A stretch of DNA of 64,000 nucleotides from Lenzites betulinus (Eukaryota; Basidiomycota; Agaricomycetes; Polyporales; Polyporaceae): positions 248,001-312,000 of the forward strand of contig JABYQU010000003.1 in NCBI GenBank assembly GCA_022264855.1, written 5' to 3'. The notes under the pieces are model-generated. The model searched no databases. It was not told where the DNA came from and worked only from the letters and a program-made list of their open reading frames with translations. Numbering within the stretch: position 1 is the stretch's first letter; the number at the start of each line of letters is the position of its first letter. Below, piece after piece: positions 1 through 12,756 of the stretch. Made by a program: the position numbers and the translations under genes.

Positions 1-1210
1 CATACGACAGTGAACGAGAGCGGGATGAGGAGCGCTGTGAGCTAAGTCAGCGCGCGCCGTTACGAAAGTACCCGGAAAGCCGCACCATAGTCTGTGAGAA
101 GGACCGTCGACCCAGTGATCGTCTCCACCCTATACTCAGCACACGTCCCCCCAAATAAGCCTACCCAACACCACTCACGATCAGCAGAATATTCGGACTA
201 CGCAGCAGCGCGAGGCTCTTGAACGGATTCAGCCACACGAACCGCCTCTCCCCATCCTCACCGGCGACCGCGCGGAGCTTTTCGCGCGCGACGGCGGGGT
301 CGAGCGTCTCGGGCAGCCAGAGGACGATGAGGAGGTACGCGACGAGGCCCATGCCGAACAGCGCCCACTGCGCGACGCGCCAGCTCGCGTAGTGCGTCGC
401 GAGCCCGCCCGCGACGGGGGCGAGTGCGGGGCCGACGAAGCATGCCTGTACGAGTCGCGCGTCAGCGGGCGCGAGGCGAGGGGTGCGGTGCGTAAGAGTG
501 GGTGTATGGGCTTACACCGAAGAAGACTCCCATGGCCTGTCCGCGCTCCTCCAGGCGATATATGTCGCCGATCGCGCCTGCGCCGACGGAGAGCCCGCTT
601 GAGGCGCCGAATGCCTGGACGACGCGCCAGAGCATGAGCGAGGGGACGCTGTGCGCGAGCGCGACGCCGACCGAGCCGATGCAGAGGCACGGGAGGGAGC
701 AGAGGTACACTGCGCGGCGGCCATCTGCAGAGATTGTGAGTACTGTTCGCGTAACTGTTTGTACTGGGGCGACGTACATGTGCCGGAGTATGTTGCCCAC
801 ATGAGACTGCCTATTGCGGCGCAGGAGATGGAGAGGGTGATGGCTAGGCTGTAGGTACAAGTTGGTCAAAGCTCTTATGGGAGCGCGTTACAAGATATTG
901 ACACTCCTTACTTGATGATGGGCCCAGTCGAGTGAAGCTCGCGAGCAATTCCTGGTACAGAGGGCACGAAAGAGCCCGACGCTAGAACTGATGCGGTGTT
1001 GTCAATCGGTTGATTTCAAGCTCGCCAGTGTGGATACTCACATGGCATCAAGCCCACCCATGAGAGCAGCGCGACGATGAAGCGCTTTTGTGAGGGAGAG
1101 AACCGGTTGTACTGGTCTTCATGCTTCGATACGGCAGAGTACGACTCTTGAGCTTCCGCCTGGGCGAGCAGGGGAGACTCTTCGTGCAGCGCGTCTTCTT
1201 CTGTGAGCAT
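1..1210 (-). CDS. MFS drug:H+ antiporter (DHA1-like), copy 1, 3' end cut by window edge
   Basis: Probable plasma-membrane proton-coupled exporter of the major facilitator superfamily. The protein starts at the ATG at 1210 with a short cytosolic tail containing HEESPLL, then a first membrane segment (KRFIVALLSWVGLMPC). A later exon carries the loop 2-3 and helix 4 signature (DGRRAVYLCSLPCLCIGS ... WRVVQAFGASSGLSVGAGAIGDIY) followed by RLEERGQAMGVFFG. The exon around 160-350 holds VLWLPETLDP and NPFKSLALLRSPNIL, typical of the fungal Qdr/Dtr/Aqr type of DHA1 transporter. A further exon begins near position 35 (ALLIPLSFTVV) and the gene continues beyond base 1, so the C-terminal half is missing here. 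It is a tandem paralog of the next gene, in the same orientation with the same exon order. The substrate cannot be read from the sequence. Confidence 0.85.
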
Positions 1211-1845
1211 GGTGGATCGGCACAGTTTGGTGTCCGAGAACTGAGTACTGAGTGGTGGTCCCTGCGCACAAAAGAGAACACCGCGAACACTGATAGCGAA
1301 TGATCTACTGGAGGCTAGGTAACCGCGCGTGAGTCAATGTCGGGGTGTTTTGGTCGGTGACTCAGTGTCTCGCTTACTTATTTATGTTCTTGAGCTTCTG
1401 TTGTAGAAACGCCGGCGGCTTCGCGACATTGAATGCAGCACGCGATCGCGGTATACGTAGCGCACACGCCGCAGCGACTCCATACATACTTAAGTCCGAC
1501 ATGTCGGTGAGTTCCTCGTGCCAGCGGTGCGCGCCTACAACTTCAATGTCTTGCGCCATTATCGGATCCATAACGTCAAGCGCTGATAGCGTGAGGAAGC
1601 TTACCTAGAGAACGGAAGTCCGAGCGGCGCCAGACTCAGGAATTGAAGCCTGAAGGCTAGAGTTTGCGAAAAGATCGTATCGTGTCGTCGTCAAACCATG
1701 CACAGCGCTAGTCTAATACTACGTAGTCCGAGTTCTTGATATACCACACGCCCACCGTCATAAAGTATCACTACGCGCCCACGGCGACCGTGGACGCGTC
1801 CCAGGAGAAAGGTCATCGGGAAGCAGCGCCCGGAGTCGGCGATCA
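1211..1845. other. Intergenic gap between the tandem MFS genes
   Basis: Holds the promoter of MFS copy 1 and the 3' flank of copy 2. I see no further gene; open frames here are short and unlike any family I know. Confidence 0.6.
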
Positions 1846-3824
1846 TCAGTTGTCGCGCACGGTAGAATACCCAACATCGTGCCATGCACGCATGCGGTCG
1901 CCGTACTTGATCGTCAACAGTATCGACCTGCAAGCGAGACGTGAGCACACATGAAGCTGTACAGGATGTGAGAGCGCTGTGTACGTACGCGAATCCTATC
2001 CAGGCGATCCCGGCGAACACTGCGCCTGTCGCTGCGACGCCAATTTTGTTGATGAGGGGGAGGATGATGGCGGTGATCATGGCGATGACGCATGCGCGGA
2101 ATGCTCTGCGGGACGTCGGCTTTAGCGTTGACGGACTGGGGAGATAGATCAATGCTTACCCGCTGGCGGCCATGGTCTCCGCGCTACGCGAGTGCAGGAT
2201 ATCGACGTAGTAGGCGGATGACGGGGACAGCACGATGTCAACCTATCGGACGCAGAGTCAACATTATTGCTGTTCGGTCCGAAGACAGGTAGATGGAGAC
2301 GTACCCCGATACCGTTCATGAACAGCCATGTGAGGTTAAGCACGATCCCGAGCGTCCCGGGGATGAACTGTGTGGTGAGCCCGGAGAGGAGCACAGACAT
2401 CGGGACGAATACGGCTGCGCCCCAGAGGCATGCGCGCAGACGGTCCTCGGGCACCCATACGCCACCACGGCGTTTGCGCCACTGAACGACGACGCGGTCA
2501 GAGAGGCGGCCAGCGAGCGGCGCACCAACTAAAATGATCGCTGATAAGCTTGTGTAGAAGATTCGCAGTTGGTGATGCTTACTGATGTTGCCCAACCCAG
2601 CGGGGAGGAAGAAGGCACCGATGATAGCCTCGTTCGAGATGTTGTATTGCTTCCCCTGTGAGTAGCGATTAGCTCATTTCTAGACGTTCAGCATCGCTGA
2701 CTGCTCACGATCGTGTAGGCCAGTGGGATCATCAAGACGAAGTCTGTGACCAGCGTCGTCGTTCCTGCGAATGCCTATCGAAACGTAATTAGTCGGGCTG
2801 TGGATTCGACGATTGCATAAATCACTCACAATAATGAGGATGTTTGGGCTGCGCAGGAGCGCCAAGCTTTTGAAGGGGTTGAGGAAGATAGGCTTCTTGT
2901 GCTCTTCCGTGGCGCCCCACCGCCGCAACTTCTCAGGTTCCAGTGTCTCTGGCAGCCACAGGAATACGGGGATGAGAGCGAATAGTCCCATGATGAACAG
3001 CCCCCACTGAGCATGACGCCACGAGTAGTAGTGCGAGGCAATGCCGCCACATAGTGGCGCTATTGCAGGACCGAAGAGAGAGGCCTGGGATATACAAAAT
3101 AAGCTCCGTGTGCCGAAGAGAATACTGACAAATACGCACCCCGAAAAAGATCCCCATCGCGGTTCCTCGTTCCTCAAGCCTGTAGATGTCACCAATAGCC
3201 CCCGCGCCCACTGACATGCCGCTTGAGGCACCCAGTGCTTGGATAACGCGCCAGAACATGAGGACGGGGATTGTATGTGACATGGCGACACCGGCGGAGC
3301 CGATACACAGACATGGAAGAGACATGAGGAATATTGTGCGGCGTCCATCTGTATTCTGCGTTAATCCCGTGGGTCGTAAGGATATCGTAGAAGACACTCA
3401 CAAGATCCAGAATATGTGGCCCACATGAGTGAACCCGCCGACGCGGTTACCAGTGATAGACTCACTGCCAAGCTGGCGAGAGTGACTATCAGCCTCTACG
3501 CGTGATATCTGACTGGTTGGAATTGCGCACCTCACCACCTCGCCTGTGGATCCAAGTTCACGAGCGATCTCCGGAATTGATGGTATAAAAGATCCAGAAG
3601 CCAAGACTATCACAGTCGTATTGTCAGTTTTTCGTCAAGTCTATAGCTCGAGGAATGTGTGGCTCACATGGTATTACAGCAGCCCATGAAATTATAGAGA
3701 CGATCACGCGCTTCTGCGCGGGCGTGAAGCGTTGGTAGATTAGATCGTGCTTCAAAACCTCCGGGTCGGTTGCCAATGGCGGCTGTGCTTCCAAGAGAGG
3801 GCTCTCTTCCGTATGTTGATGCAT
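1846..3824 (-). CDS. MFS drug:H+ antiporter (DHA1-like), copy 2
   Basis: Complete paralog of the preceding transporter, a predicted 12-helix proton antiporter of the plasma membrane. I chose the ATG at 3824 (MHQHTEESPLL) because it aligns with the start of copy 1; an in-frame ATG lies upstream at 3902. Exons read in order: helix 1 (KRVIVSIISWAAVIPC), ASGSFIPSIPEIARELGS, the helix 4 region ending GASSGMSVGAGAIGDIY, GPAIAPLCGGIASHYYSWRHAQWG, FLWLPETLEPEKL, NPFKSLALLRSPNIL, FVLMIPLAYTIV, a long exon with AGRLSDRVVVQWRKRRGG, and a last part with CVIAMITAIILPLINKIG. A terminal exon ends GYSTVRDN and stop at 1846. At least eight introns of 45-70 nt separate these parts. No broken exon was noticed. 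Likely role: export of toxic or foreign compounds; substrate unknown. Confidence 0.85.
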
Positions 3825-5230
3825 GCTTGTGTAAAGGAGCACCTCTTGAACGACCTTGCGTGAAAGACCACCTCTTGGAACGACGACGCTTTTCAAGGAC
3901 AAGTGGCGGAAAGCAAGGGAGTCACTGTGGGGAAACTTGACGCGCGGAGTTCACTATATACTCGGAGCGCCCTGTGTCGGCGCTAGAGCCGGATATCGGC
4001 AGGTCAGTGCCACGAGATAGGGTGATCTATGCATAACACCTCTCCAAAAACTGTTTTTTGTCTCGCCGCTATTGGGCCTGTACAGCCAAGCGTATACACG
4101 CGAGGAGTCATTATTTTCGTGGTGTCGGAGGCGCGCCGAGGACTACAGCCTGTGCTTGACCCCGGGTCTGCGTCTTTCGGACATTCCGGTGCCTAGACCA
4201 ATAGTCAGTCTGCACAGCATTAATTGCCGGCTTGGTCATCAAAATACCCGGAAGGGAAGTTGGAGGCTTGGAGCGAGTGGTTGACCGAAGCCTGACCACG
4301 GCTGGTCCAGTCTTGTACCGAGCGAGAAGACACACCTGTGCGGAGAAACTGCATCGAAGCCGCGTGACGACATGGAATGGTTCAGAATTCGCTGGCAGGA
4401 TGGAGAGCGTGAGGGTTTGTGGAATGTACCAAGACTCATCGCTCCTACCTGCCTAACATGTCACCCTCCACGACGTCCTATACTTATACGGCTACATGGT
4501 CAATCCACCAGGGTTCGCACGGGTTATGGAGCTTGTCCCGATATCCTGTCAGTGGGTACAAACAGGCTTCCACCACAAAATGATCATCGCCTCCTGCTTA
4601 CCAATTCCCCGCGGCCCCGTCATACAAACCGACAAGGCTTTGTCCCCTACAGAACTCATTTCCGTCCCATGCCGTGCATTCTCCGTTGAGATATATCGGC
4701 GAGCATATGGGCGCGCGAAAAGCATTCACAGGAACAGCGGCGTCTAGAGGCGCGTAGGAACTTGGTCCAGTCGGAGATTGCCGAAGTGCCCAGAAAGGAT
4801 ACCGTGTTGGTGCTTCGTGGAAGTTCGGGATCCCCGGATCCTGCCCGGTGCTCGAAAGCTGGGCTTCAAGGACGCGGAGGTCTGATAGATGGAGCTCACC
4901 ATGGGATTGTAGAGATGACCCCGGGTCTAGGCCGCTCGGCCTCCAACATGGTTCAGCAATAAGGAACGGCGCGCGGCGACTCCACAGTTCACATGCCGTG
5001 ACCAATGTGCTCCTTCGTCATTGGTCTCGGCACAGGCCACAGAAAAGGCATGTCCGCCTGTGTAAATCGAATAAGTGCGTCATATTATTCCCCAGAACGC
5101 GAAATTTCGTACTCGCTAAATCTCCCGGCGGCTGATAGCCCAGATAAACCCCCCGATGGGTCCCTGACCCGCCGGCTTGACTCGGACTCGGACCTGCTCT
5201 GCATTCCCTCTTGAGTCTGCGCGCCGACCG
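3825..5230. other. Intergenic, 1.4 kb
   Basis: Contains the MFS copy 2 promoter on one side and the F-box gene promoter on the other. Open frames of up to about 135 codons occur on both strands, but none shows a recognisable domain or plausible splice structure. Confidence 0.5.
3955..3960 (-). promoter_or_regulatory. TATA-like element of MFS copy 2
   Basis: On the minus strand the sequence reads GTATATAGTGA about 130 nt upstream of the ATG at 3824. Position and sequence fit a TATA box; not otherwise tested. Confidence 0.4.
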
Positions 5231-6814
5231 ATGCTGAACCGCCTTCCGTACGACGTCCTCCTCGGAATTGTACAGCTGCTCGGGGCACGAGATGTAGTGA
5301 GGCTATGCTCGGTAAGCCTTCCGCGCTCTCGCACGACGTACGCACCGCATCCGACGGTACTATTCCTTCCAGACGTGCAGAGCCTTGTATGGCCTGATGG
5401 ACGACCGCTCGATGTGGCATGAAGCCCTTTCCCGTCTTCTCTTGCTCTTTCCACAACCAGACTTAGCCCGGAGGCTGGCGCGACTGAGCGCCGAGGAGCT
5501 CAAGACGCAGGTGTTGTTGTCAGCACAGCTCGACAGGCTGTGGCATGGGATGGATTTCCGGCCGCGCCTCATCCAGTACTTTCACTGCGACGGCAACGTC
5601 GAACACGTAAACCTCGTTGCGGGCGGTCGTTGGCTTGTGGTCGTCCTGTACGACGGGTCCTTGCAATTGCACCAGCTAGGTGCGCCAGCACCCGCCGTGA
5701 CCTTGTCCCACTCCTTGACGGAGGACGAGTCCGTCTTCTACCTGAGTTCCCGCCAGTCGTTCACTGATGACCACGAGGACCTGATTATCCTACAGATGGG
5801 CGTGCGATACAAGTAAGTGGCAGTTTCCCGACCTACAGCCGTTGTGAGTCTTGTGACTAACTGTAGCGATGACTGACCGGTGTAGCCAATGCAACATTTA
5901 CGTCTACCACGTCGCCCTTGTCGACCCTTCTCCAACCTTCGTGCTTGTCGGCAAGATCTCGGTGACTGGCTCTGTGTGGTGCTGTGCGTCGGGCGGCGGT
6001 TACCTGGTGTACGGCCTGGAGTCTGGCGGCGGAGACATGATCCTGCACGTATGTCCTGTCGGCGCCGATGCGTCCGAGGGCAAACCTTCCCGGAGGCTGT
6101 CGTTGAACATCGGTCCGTGGTCGGTACGTCATTGAGCCCGCGCACACCGCCCGCGCATTGCTAAAGGGCCGACATCGACAGGCGGACGAAGACTTCTCCA
6201 TATCGATCCTTTCCGAGCGCCTTCTCATGCTCGCGTACCACGGCGGTCTCGCGGTCTATGCGATCCCCTCGTCCGCCCCAGACGAGCTCGAGCCACGCCT
6301 CGCCCGCCCTGTATGGAGTCGGGGCTGTGATATCGGCTCTGGCATATACCGCATCAGCCCGTTCTCGTGGAACCCGCACCGACACCCCATCGTCATCGCA
6401 GGCACGCGCGCACTGCACGTCCTGCGCGTGAACCCCAACAGCGGAGTCGACGTCCACTACCGGGAGATCCCATACCCACTTGCGCCTGATGTGGAGCTGG
6501 GGTATGTTGGACTGGGGGCCGTTGGCTTGCGGCGCGCGATATGGGATAGCACCGAGACGCGGAACGGCTCGCTGCACGTGCATTTCCGCACCTACTCCCT
6601 GCCACGCTCCATCCTCGACCTCGGCGATGAGGACCCCGATTTCGGTGGCGGGGAGCTGGGCATGTACGGTCGCCTCGGATCGTTTACGGTAACGCTCGAT
6701 CCCGAGGAGCACCTGGTGAACTTGTGTCTGGAAGAAGGATCTGGGCGCGTTTGTTTGCTCTTGAACAACATTATGACCGGTTCAAGACGAATATCGGTCA
6801 TTGACGTTGTATGA
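5231..6814 (+). CDS. F-box protein
   Basis: Predicted substrate adaptor of an SCF ubiquitin ligase. The N-terminus is an F-box (LNRLPYDVLLGIVQLLGARD, then VVRLCSTCRALYGLM across the first intron), followed by about 400 residues without a domain I can name. Four exons fit well: 5231-5311, 5373-5812, 5886-6123 and 6182-6814, joined at GTAAGC, GTAAGT and GTACGT donors. This gives 463 residues. The C-terminal part has repeated hydrophobic strand-like stretches (LVAGGRWLVVVLYDGSLQLHQ, VWCCASGGGYLVYGLESGG, RPVWSRGCDIGSG) that could form a beta-propeller-like fold, as in many agaricomycete F-box proteins; that is inference. An in-frame ATG at 5177 would add 18 residues. The target protein is unknown. 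Confidence 0.8.
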
Positions 6815-7025
6815 TATCGGCGGTTGTATCATGTGTTGTCCGGATGTATATCGACTAGAATCTAGGGCATATACCAGGTTTTTGATATAAACGGTTAACC
6901 AAGGGTTCGGAGCATACCGTTCCCCAGCCGCGGGTTTGCATAGGAAAGCGATACGATTACTGCAGCGATATAAAGGTACAAAGCGTGAAGGATATAAGCA
7001 CATACGAGTAGATAGTCAAGCACTC

Positions 7026-8741
7026 TCAGCCCTGCATTAGGGATGGCTTGTTCGCGCTCGTCCATTGATCCAGAATGCGCCAGAAGTGCGCAAGAACAGA
7101 CTTGTCGACGTGTCGACGGTTTGGGTCGATCTGGAAGATAGTTAGGATCATGCTCAAGACGCTGTGCGGAGATGACGCACCTTCAACTCAGTGACGTTCC
7201 AGTCCTTGATTTTAGGGTTCGGAGGATCATGCGTCCATGAGAAATGGATCCCTTTCACTGACATCGACATATGAGTGACATTCAGAATCATCCCGAAAGG
7301 AGAGCGTACCGTGGTGGAATAGCGTCTTAGGATCCTGCCATTTGTATGGCCGGAACTGCCATGCTTGTCCGGTGGTCATCACGCACACCACTCGGTCCCA
7401 TGCGTCCGCACCAAACTTGGCCAAAGCCTCGGCGCTATCGACGACGAAGTACCTGGGACCGGCTGTTAGCAGCCTACCACTGCTATTTACTGTAGATATA
7501 TTACGCACCGTGTCTGAGTCTCCGTTTCCCTGCCGGATGGATCGATAGTTGTCCGCTTGCGGTATATAGGAATCACATCCTCTGCCCGGGCGTTGCCTTC
7601 TGACGCGGCACGCATGCGGGCTTCTTGTGATGGCTCGAACACTGCATCTTGTAAGAATCGTCGTACATTGTACATGGTGACGAGGGAGGTTGGCGAAGAA
7701 GAAATCATAATGATCGGGTATTGATTGCCTGAGAGCTCGAAAGGTGAACACATAACAGCGTATCCATATCGAGAGTACTCACGGGCTTTCCGGGCTTGGA
7801 GCTTGGGATCTGGTGGGGATGGGATTTTCGGTCTGGGCATATTGTATGCGGGTACTTACCGGGAGTTGTAGGCTTCGAATTCCAGCTCGTACTGCTGTTG
7901 TTTCTTGAGCTAGCTGCCTCCTTCAGCTTTTTGAGCTTGTCAGAGATAGCGATTTTGACTGAGTTGAAGTTCTGAGAGAGCGTCAATGAATGGCCCAGGC
8001 CGAACAGCGGTCAACGAACATTGGGCTTGATACCGCGCAAGACAGTGTTTCTGTCCTGAAGTTCAATCTCGTTCGCCTTGATCTTTTTGACAACAGCAAT
8101 GTCTGCAGGATCGGCAACATATCTACGTTTGAGAGGACTCGACGTCGACTCAGCACCCTTGGCTGATGGTACTGAAGGGAGAGATGTGGTATTCCGCAAC
8201 TGAGGGGGCGTCCCTGGCGGCGTAGTAGATTCGACTGAGGAGAATAGGTGTATAAGCCATTGCATATATGCAGCGCTCGAAACAAGGTCGTCATGCGCCA
8301 GGTAGGACGCCGCGATTGACTGGCAGCGCGAAATAGCGGCTCACCTTCGGCGGGCACAAGTCCTGAGAGTTCCTGGACCTTGTCCTCCACCCAGTCCGCC
8401 ACAGCTTTACGTTCCGTCACGCTCACGAATCCGACCGTGTATCCATTCTCTCGAACTTGCTTCATGTACTCCGCGCCTGAGGCGTCGCGCAGCTGCCATG
8501 CCAAGTACACGGCCCCTAGAGCAAAGAAATCCTGTGGGTTGCTCTGAGGATCGGTTCCATTCGCGCCTGGTTTCCGCAAGCGCGTCGGTGTAGCCTTAGG
8601 GAGGGTGGATATAGGCGAAAGCACGATGTGCGTCGCAGCTGAGAGTGTAGACACGGGGCCGGAGTCATTCGTGTAGGTCACGGTCGTTTTGGAGGTGACA
8701 GCCTGTCGCAAGGCCAGTAGCGCGTCGTTTCCAGAGCTCAT
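7026..8741 (-). CDS. CDC73: CDC73/parafibromin, Paf1 complex subunit
   Basis: RNA polymerase II accessory factor that acts in the nucleus in transcription elongation and co-transcriptional histone modification. The N-terminal exon (start 8741) has the family-typical opening (DALLALRQAVTSK) and the stretch DFFALGAVYLAWQLRDASGA. A middle exon holds LKRRYVADPADIAVVKKIKANE. The C-terminal Ras-like domain is clear: PIIMISSSPTSLVTMYNVRR, FLQDAVFEPSQEAR, the DRVVCVMTTGQAWQFRPYKW core, DPKTLFHHVKGIHFSW, then NPKIKDWNVTELKIDPNRRHVDKSVLAHFW and the stop at 7026. At least seven introns are needed. The gene is divergent from eIF2A with only 279 bp between start codons. Confidence 0.93.
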
Positions 8742-9020
8742 GATGTTGGTCGAACTGACGGCGGAAGGAGAGCCTGGGTGTATGTGGTGGGAACGCGAAC
8801 TTGAAGTGCGACGTCAAGCTAGCACCGTTCAAGCGCTGAACGGTAGCCGTGACGTGACATAGTAACAAAAACCCTAACCTCAAGAATGCGCCGGGGGTTT
8901 ACGTAAGCTCGGCCACCATTTTCTGGCGATGCAGGCTGATTGCGCTTCAGCCACCTTCACCTCCTTCCGCATCCTCCCTGAGGCATTAACTTGCTTCGCT
9001 CACCCTCTCTTGCGCACAAA
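8742..9020. promoter_or_regulatory. Shared divergent promoter region, CDC73 / eIF2A
   Basis: 279 bp separate the two start codons of oppositely oriented housekeeping genes, so both promoters must lie here. The stretch next to eIF2A (8951-9015) is CT-rich on the plus strand, a common feature of basidiomycete 5' leaders. No TATA box is obvious. Confidence 0.55.
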
Positions 9021-11308
9021 ATGGCCTCGCAACCCTCCCAGCAGTACGCATGTTCGTTTTCTAATCCATCAGTTTGTTGTACCCTTTGTTTCTGACTGAC
9101 CCTACCATGCAGACCGCGCACAGAAGAGCACTGGCCTCGTCGGCGGGACACCCGACTACAACCCTATCGATAGCTTCCCCCAGCCAGACGTCCCGACTCG
9201 GACTTTCAAGTACAGCTCCGATGGTCGCCTCTTTGCCTATGCTATTCCTACCGGCGTGCGCATCTACCAAGCGGAGAGTGCTCAACTGCTCCAGGAGCTT
9301 TCTCTGCCCAACATCGTCGATATCAGCTTTTCGCCGCGCGGAACATATCTGTCGACCTGGGAGAGGCCTATAAAGCTCGAGGACGGCGCGCAACACAAGA
9401 ATCTGCGCGTTTTCTCCGCATCCACTGGCGAAGAACTCATCGCGTTCTCGCAAAAGTCGCAGGAGGGGTGGGAACTCCAGTACACCATCTCTGAGTCGCA
9501 CGTCGTACGCTTGGTCGGCCAGGAGATTCAACTCTTCCGTCCGCTGGAGTGGTCAAAGGGTGTTGTCGACAAGCTTAAGGTCGAGGGCGCAACCAGCATC
9601 ACGTTGAGCCCCGGCCTCAATCCTTCGTTGGCGATATTTGTTGCGGAGAAAAAGGTGTGTGCTATGCGATACTTTGTGAGCTATATCGTGGTCCCCAACA
9701 TGCTTGGGCCAAAGAGAAATGCAAAGCTTGATGGTGCCAGCGAATGATGGGCCATTTTGAGTCCGTTCGAGTTTACTTCAATTCTTCCTGTCTTGATGAG
9801 CCCGGTCTGGCCGCGCGCGATTCTCATGTGGAGCAAAGTCGCTGATCGGAGGTTGTACAGGGTCAACCCGCCAGCGTTAAGATCTACAGCCTCACCTCGC
9901 TGTCCGCCCCACCCACGTGTCAAAAGACGTTTTTCAAGGCCCAGCGCTCCCAGATCAAGTGGAACACACTTGGAACGCAAGTCCTCATACTTACCCAGAC
10001 GGACGTCGACCAGGCGAACAAGAGCTACTACGGAGAGACTGGCGGGTTGTACCTCTTAAGCGCGGCAGGCAACTTCGACTGTCGCGTGCCCTTGGACAAG
10101 GAGGGGCCGGTGCACGACTTCACCTGGAGCCCGAACTCTAAAGAGTTTGGGGTCATTTATGGATGTTAGTAATTTCGCTGGTCCTATTTTTACAGCTATA
10201 CTGACGAAACGGTATACAGTCATGCCTGCAAAGACTATGCTGTTTGATCAGCGCGTGCGCTCGCTGCACGATTTCGGCCCTGCGTTTTGCAATTTCATCT
10301 CCTTCAACCCGCAGGGTAGACTTATTGCCATCGCTGGTTTCGGCAACCTTGCTGGAAAGGTCGATATCTACGACCGACGTACTCTTACCAAGGTCACGAC
10401 CATCGACGCGTCGAACACGTCCCACTGCGAATGGTCACCGGATGGTCGCTTCCTCTTGACGGCTACCCTCTCGCCACGCCTCCGTGTTGACAATGGTATC
10501 AAGATTTGGCACTGTACCGGTCCGCTGGTACACGTGCAGCCTATCGAGGAGCTCTATCAGACGTCGTGGCGGCCCACGCTCGTTGACGTGCTTCCTGCCT
10601 TCCCGCCCACTATTCTCCCTGCGCCCGCCCCGGCCGCCAGTGTCGAGCAGCATGCAACGGTCGCAAAGCCCACCCCTTCTCGGGCCGCAGGAGCTTACCG
10701 ACCGCCTGGCGCACGCGGGCTCGAGGCCTCTTCTGCATACAAACGCGAGGACGACGCACCGAGTGGAGGATCGACTCCCAATGGGCGATTCAGCCGCAGT
10801 CCTGCGCCCGGCCGATTCCAGAACGGGAGGCGGCATGTCCCTGGTGCCCCGACGTCGCCATCGCCTGTGAGGCACGCTGGTGATCAGGACAAGCGTGGTC
10901 GCAAGAAGAAGGGCCCGAAGGAAAACAAGAAGGACGCTCTTGCTGCAGCGAACGGGAACGGGACTGCGAACGGAGAAGCCAGCGCTCGGCCGTCCATCGA
11001 CATTCCCCCGGTCAATGGTGATGTGGATGCCATCGCGGCTACAAACGGAGAGGTTCCTCCGACACCTGGCGCGGACCTTGGACTGGACCCGGCCGCAAAG
11101 AAGGTCCGGAATCTGAACAAGAAAGTGTGTACTGGTGTTATAAAATGTCTAGGAACGCGTGTTGATGGTACTGTCATAGCTCAAGGCGATCGAGGAGCTC
11201 AAGGAGAAGCAGAAGAAGGGCGAGCGGCTCGAGGCGACGCAGCTCAAGAAGATCGACACCGAGGCAGAGATTCGGAAGGAGCTCTCCACGCTTGGCATCT
11301 CTTCATAG
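9021..11308 (+). CDS. EIF2A: Eukaryotic translation initiation factor 2A (eIF2A)
   Basis: Cytosolic WD-repeat factor of the eIF2A family, involved in initiator-tRNA delivery and alternative initiation. A short first exon (MASQPSQQYA) is spliced from 9050 into YRAQKSTGLVGGTPDYNPID. A nine-bladed beta-propeller follows, with recognisable blades at RTFKYSSDGRLFAYAIPTGV, VDISFSPRGTYLSTWERP, VHDFTWSPNSKEFGVIYGY and HCEWSPDGRFLLTATLSPRL. The blade containing ILTQTDVDQANKSYYGETGG is the eIF2A hallmark. After the propeller comes a disordered Pro/Arg/Gly linker, a Lys-rich stretch (RGRKKKGPKENKKD) and a C-terminal helix (IEELKEKQKKGERLEATQLK) ending LSTLGISS. About four introns are needed. Confidence 0.92.
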
Positions 11309-12756
11309 CGTCTCATCGTCTCGTCGCAGGTGGCCACCTCCGTGGTCGCGCCGCCTCTTAGACTACATACATGTGTGTCCGGTCTGCTTTGTGTTTGGTT
11401 AGGTCGCCATACCACTCGTGGACATTACCATCATCATCGTCGCCGTCGCTGTCGTTCCCGGTTAACTGCTGCTGTGTTTGAGTAATGTTCTATTGGAAGG
11501 TCCGATATCCGTATATGTTGTAGGGTACATTTAGGTTCACGCTGTTGAACAGGTTTAGAATGCTCACGCGGGTGTATGGTGACCTTAAGAGTTTAATCGT
11601 GGGGAGTCTGTGCGAGTCACAGAAGCATGGGCAGCTCGTTCGACAAGCGTACCTCTTGTAACCGGTATAACGCAAGTCAAACCGCGACAAGGCGTAAGTT
11701 CTGAAATTTGGAACTTGGTGCGATCGATCGACAAGCAGAAAAGGGAATTTTGATGAGCCCTCTGCATAATAAAGCCAAACACACCAGTACTAGAAGTACT
11801 CTCACTGAATGTCGGTTACTTATCTTCTCCCATGATATTGACGACGCGGACGAGCGACAGACAGTGGATATACTACTCCCAAGCTGTAACAAACCAACAG
11901 ATTGCCAACGAGAAACCCATATTGCTCAGCTTCATCTCGTGCACACGTCCATAAGAGCACTATTGTGACCGAACTCGACCGTCCGGGTTAGACCGGAGCC
12001 CGTGATAGTCGTGTCATTGACTAGTACCCCGAGCCGGTTTTCCGTGGCATTCCGCCGCCAGCATGCCTACACAGCAGCAGAAGCACAGCGTACCACATTG
12101 CCAATTCTTGCGTCATAGGCTAGGCTAGCGGCGGCGGACCAGGGTAGTAAGTAGGTACAGTGCATGCCGTTCTCCGACCTTCGCGGCACATTGTAACTGA
12201 TGATTTGATTTGCAGGTACTCATCGTCGCATCTGCTCACACTGCCACAGCTCAAGAAAGAGCTGATGGTAAGCACGCAGCGTAAGCACTCGTGCAATGTC
12301 AAGTGCCGGCGTCCCCAGTACACGAGCTGAAGCACGGGTAAAACAACGGCCATCAGCATATGAGAAATACTGATTCTTTGAATCTAGACTTTGCAGAACA
12401 TTTTGAGACAGGAGAATTGCCAGCTGGATGCATTTATGTGCGATGAGCTGCCGTTAACACCGGTTACGCTCGCACCTAGGAGGAAAACGGCCGCAGCCGT
12501 CAATTTCAAATGGAGTCCGATGGTACGTAGTTCAAACTTCATAGTAGACGTTGTGCACTTCGGGCGCATATCCGGTCGGGGTCCAAGGTACCCGACTTCT
12601 ACGCCGCGGCGGCAATTGTAGAGCGTCTTGCAAAAAGTGCCACAGTACTTAAATGGCCTGGACAGATCCTGCTGGACTGTCAACCAACACTTCGATCGCC
12701 ACCATTGTCTAAGACCGCTTACATTCGAGTTGAATCCCCTCGTCAAACTCTCCGAG
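11309..12756. other. Intergenic, 1.45 kb
   Basis: 3' flank of eIF2A and promoter of the first P450. A TACTTAAA element at 12646-12653 is a possible TATA variant of the P450. No gene recognised on either strand. Confidence 0.5.

Noticed and set aside
4372..5135. Overlapping frames of about 100 codons between MFS copy 2 and the F-box gene
   Set aside because: Present on both strands with no domain, no consistent codon bias and no splice pattern.
12391..12621. 76-codon frame upstream of P450 copy 1
   Set aside because: Does not match the P450 N-terminus or any domain; lies in the promoter region.
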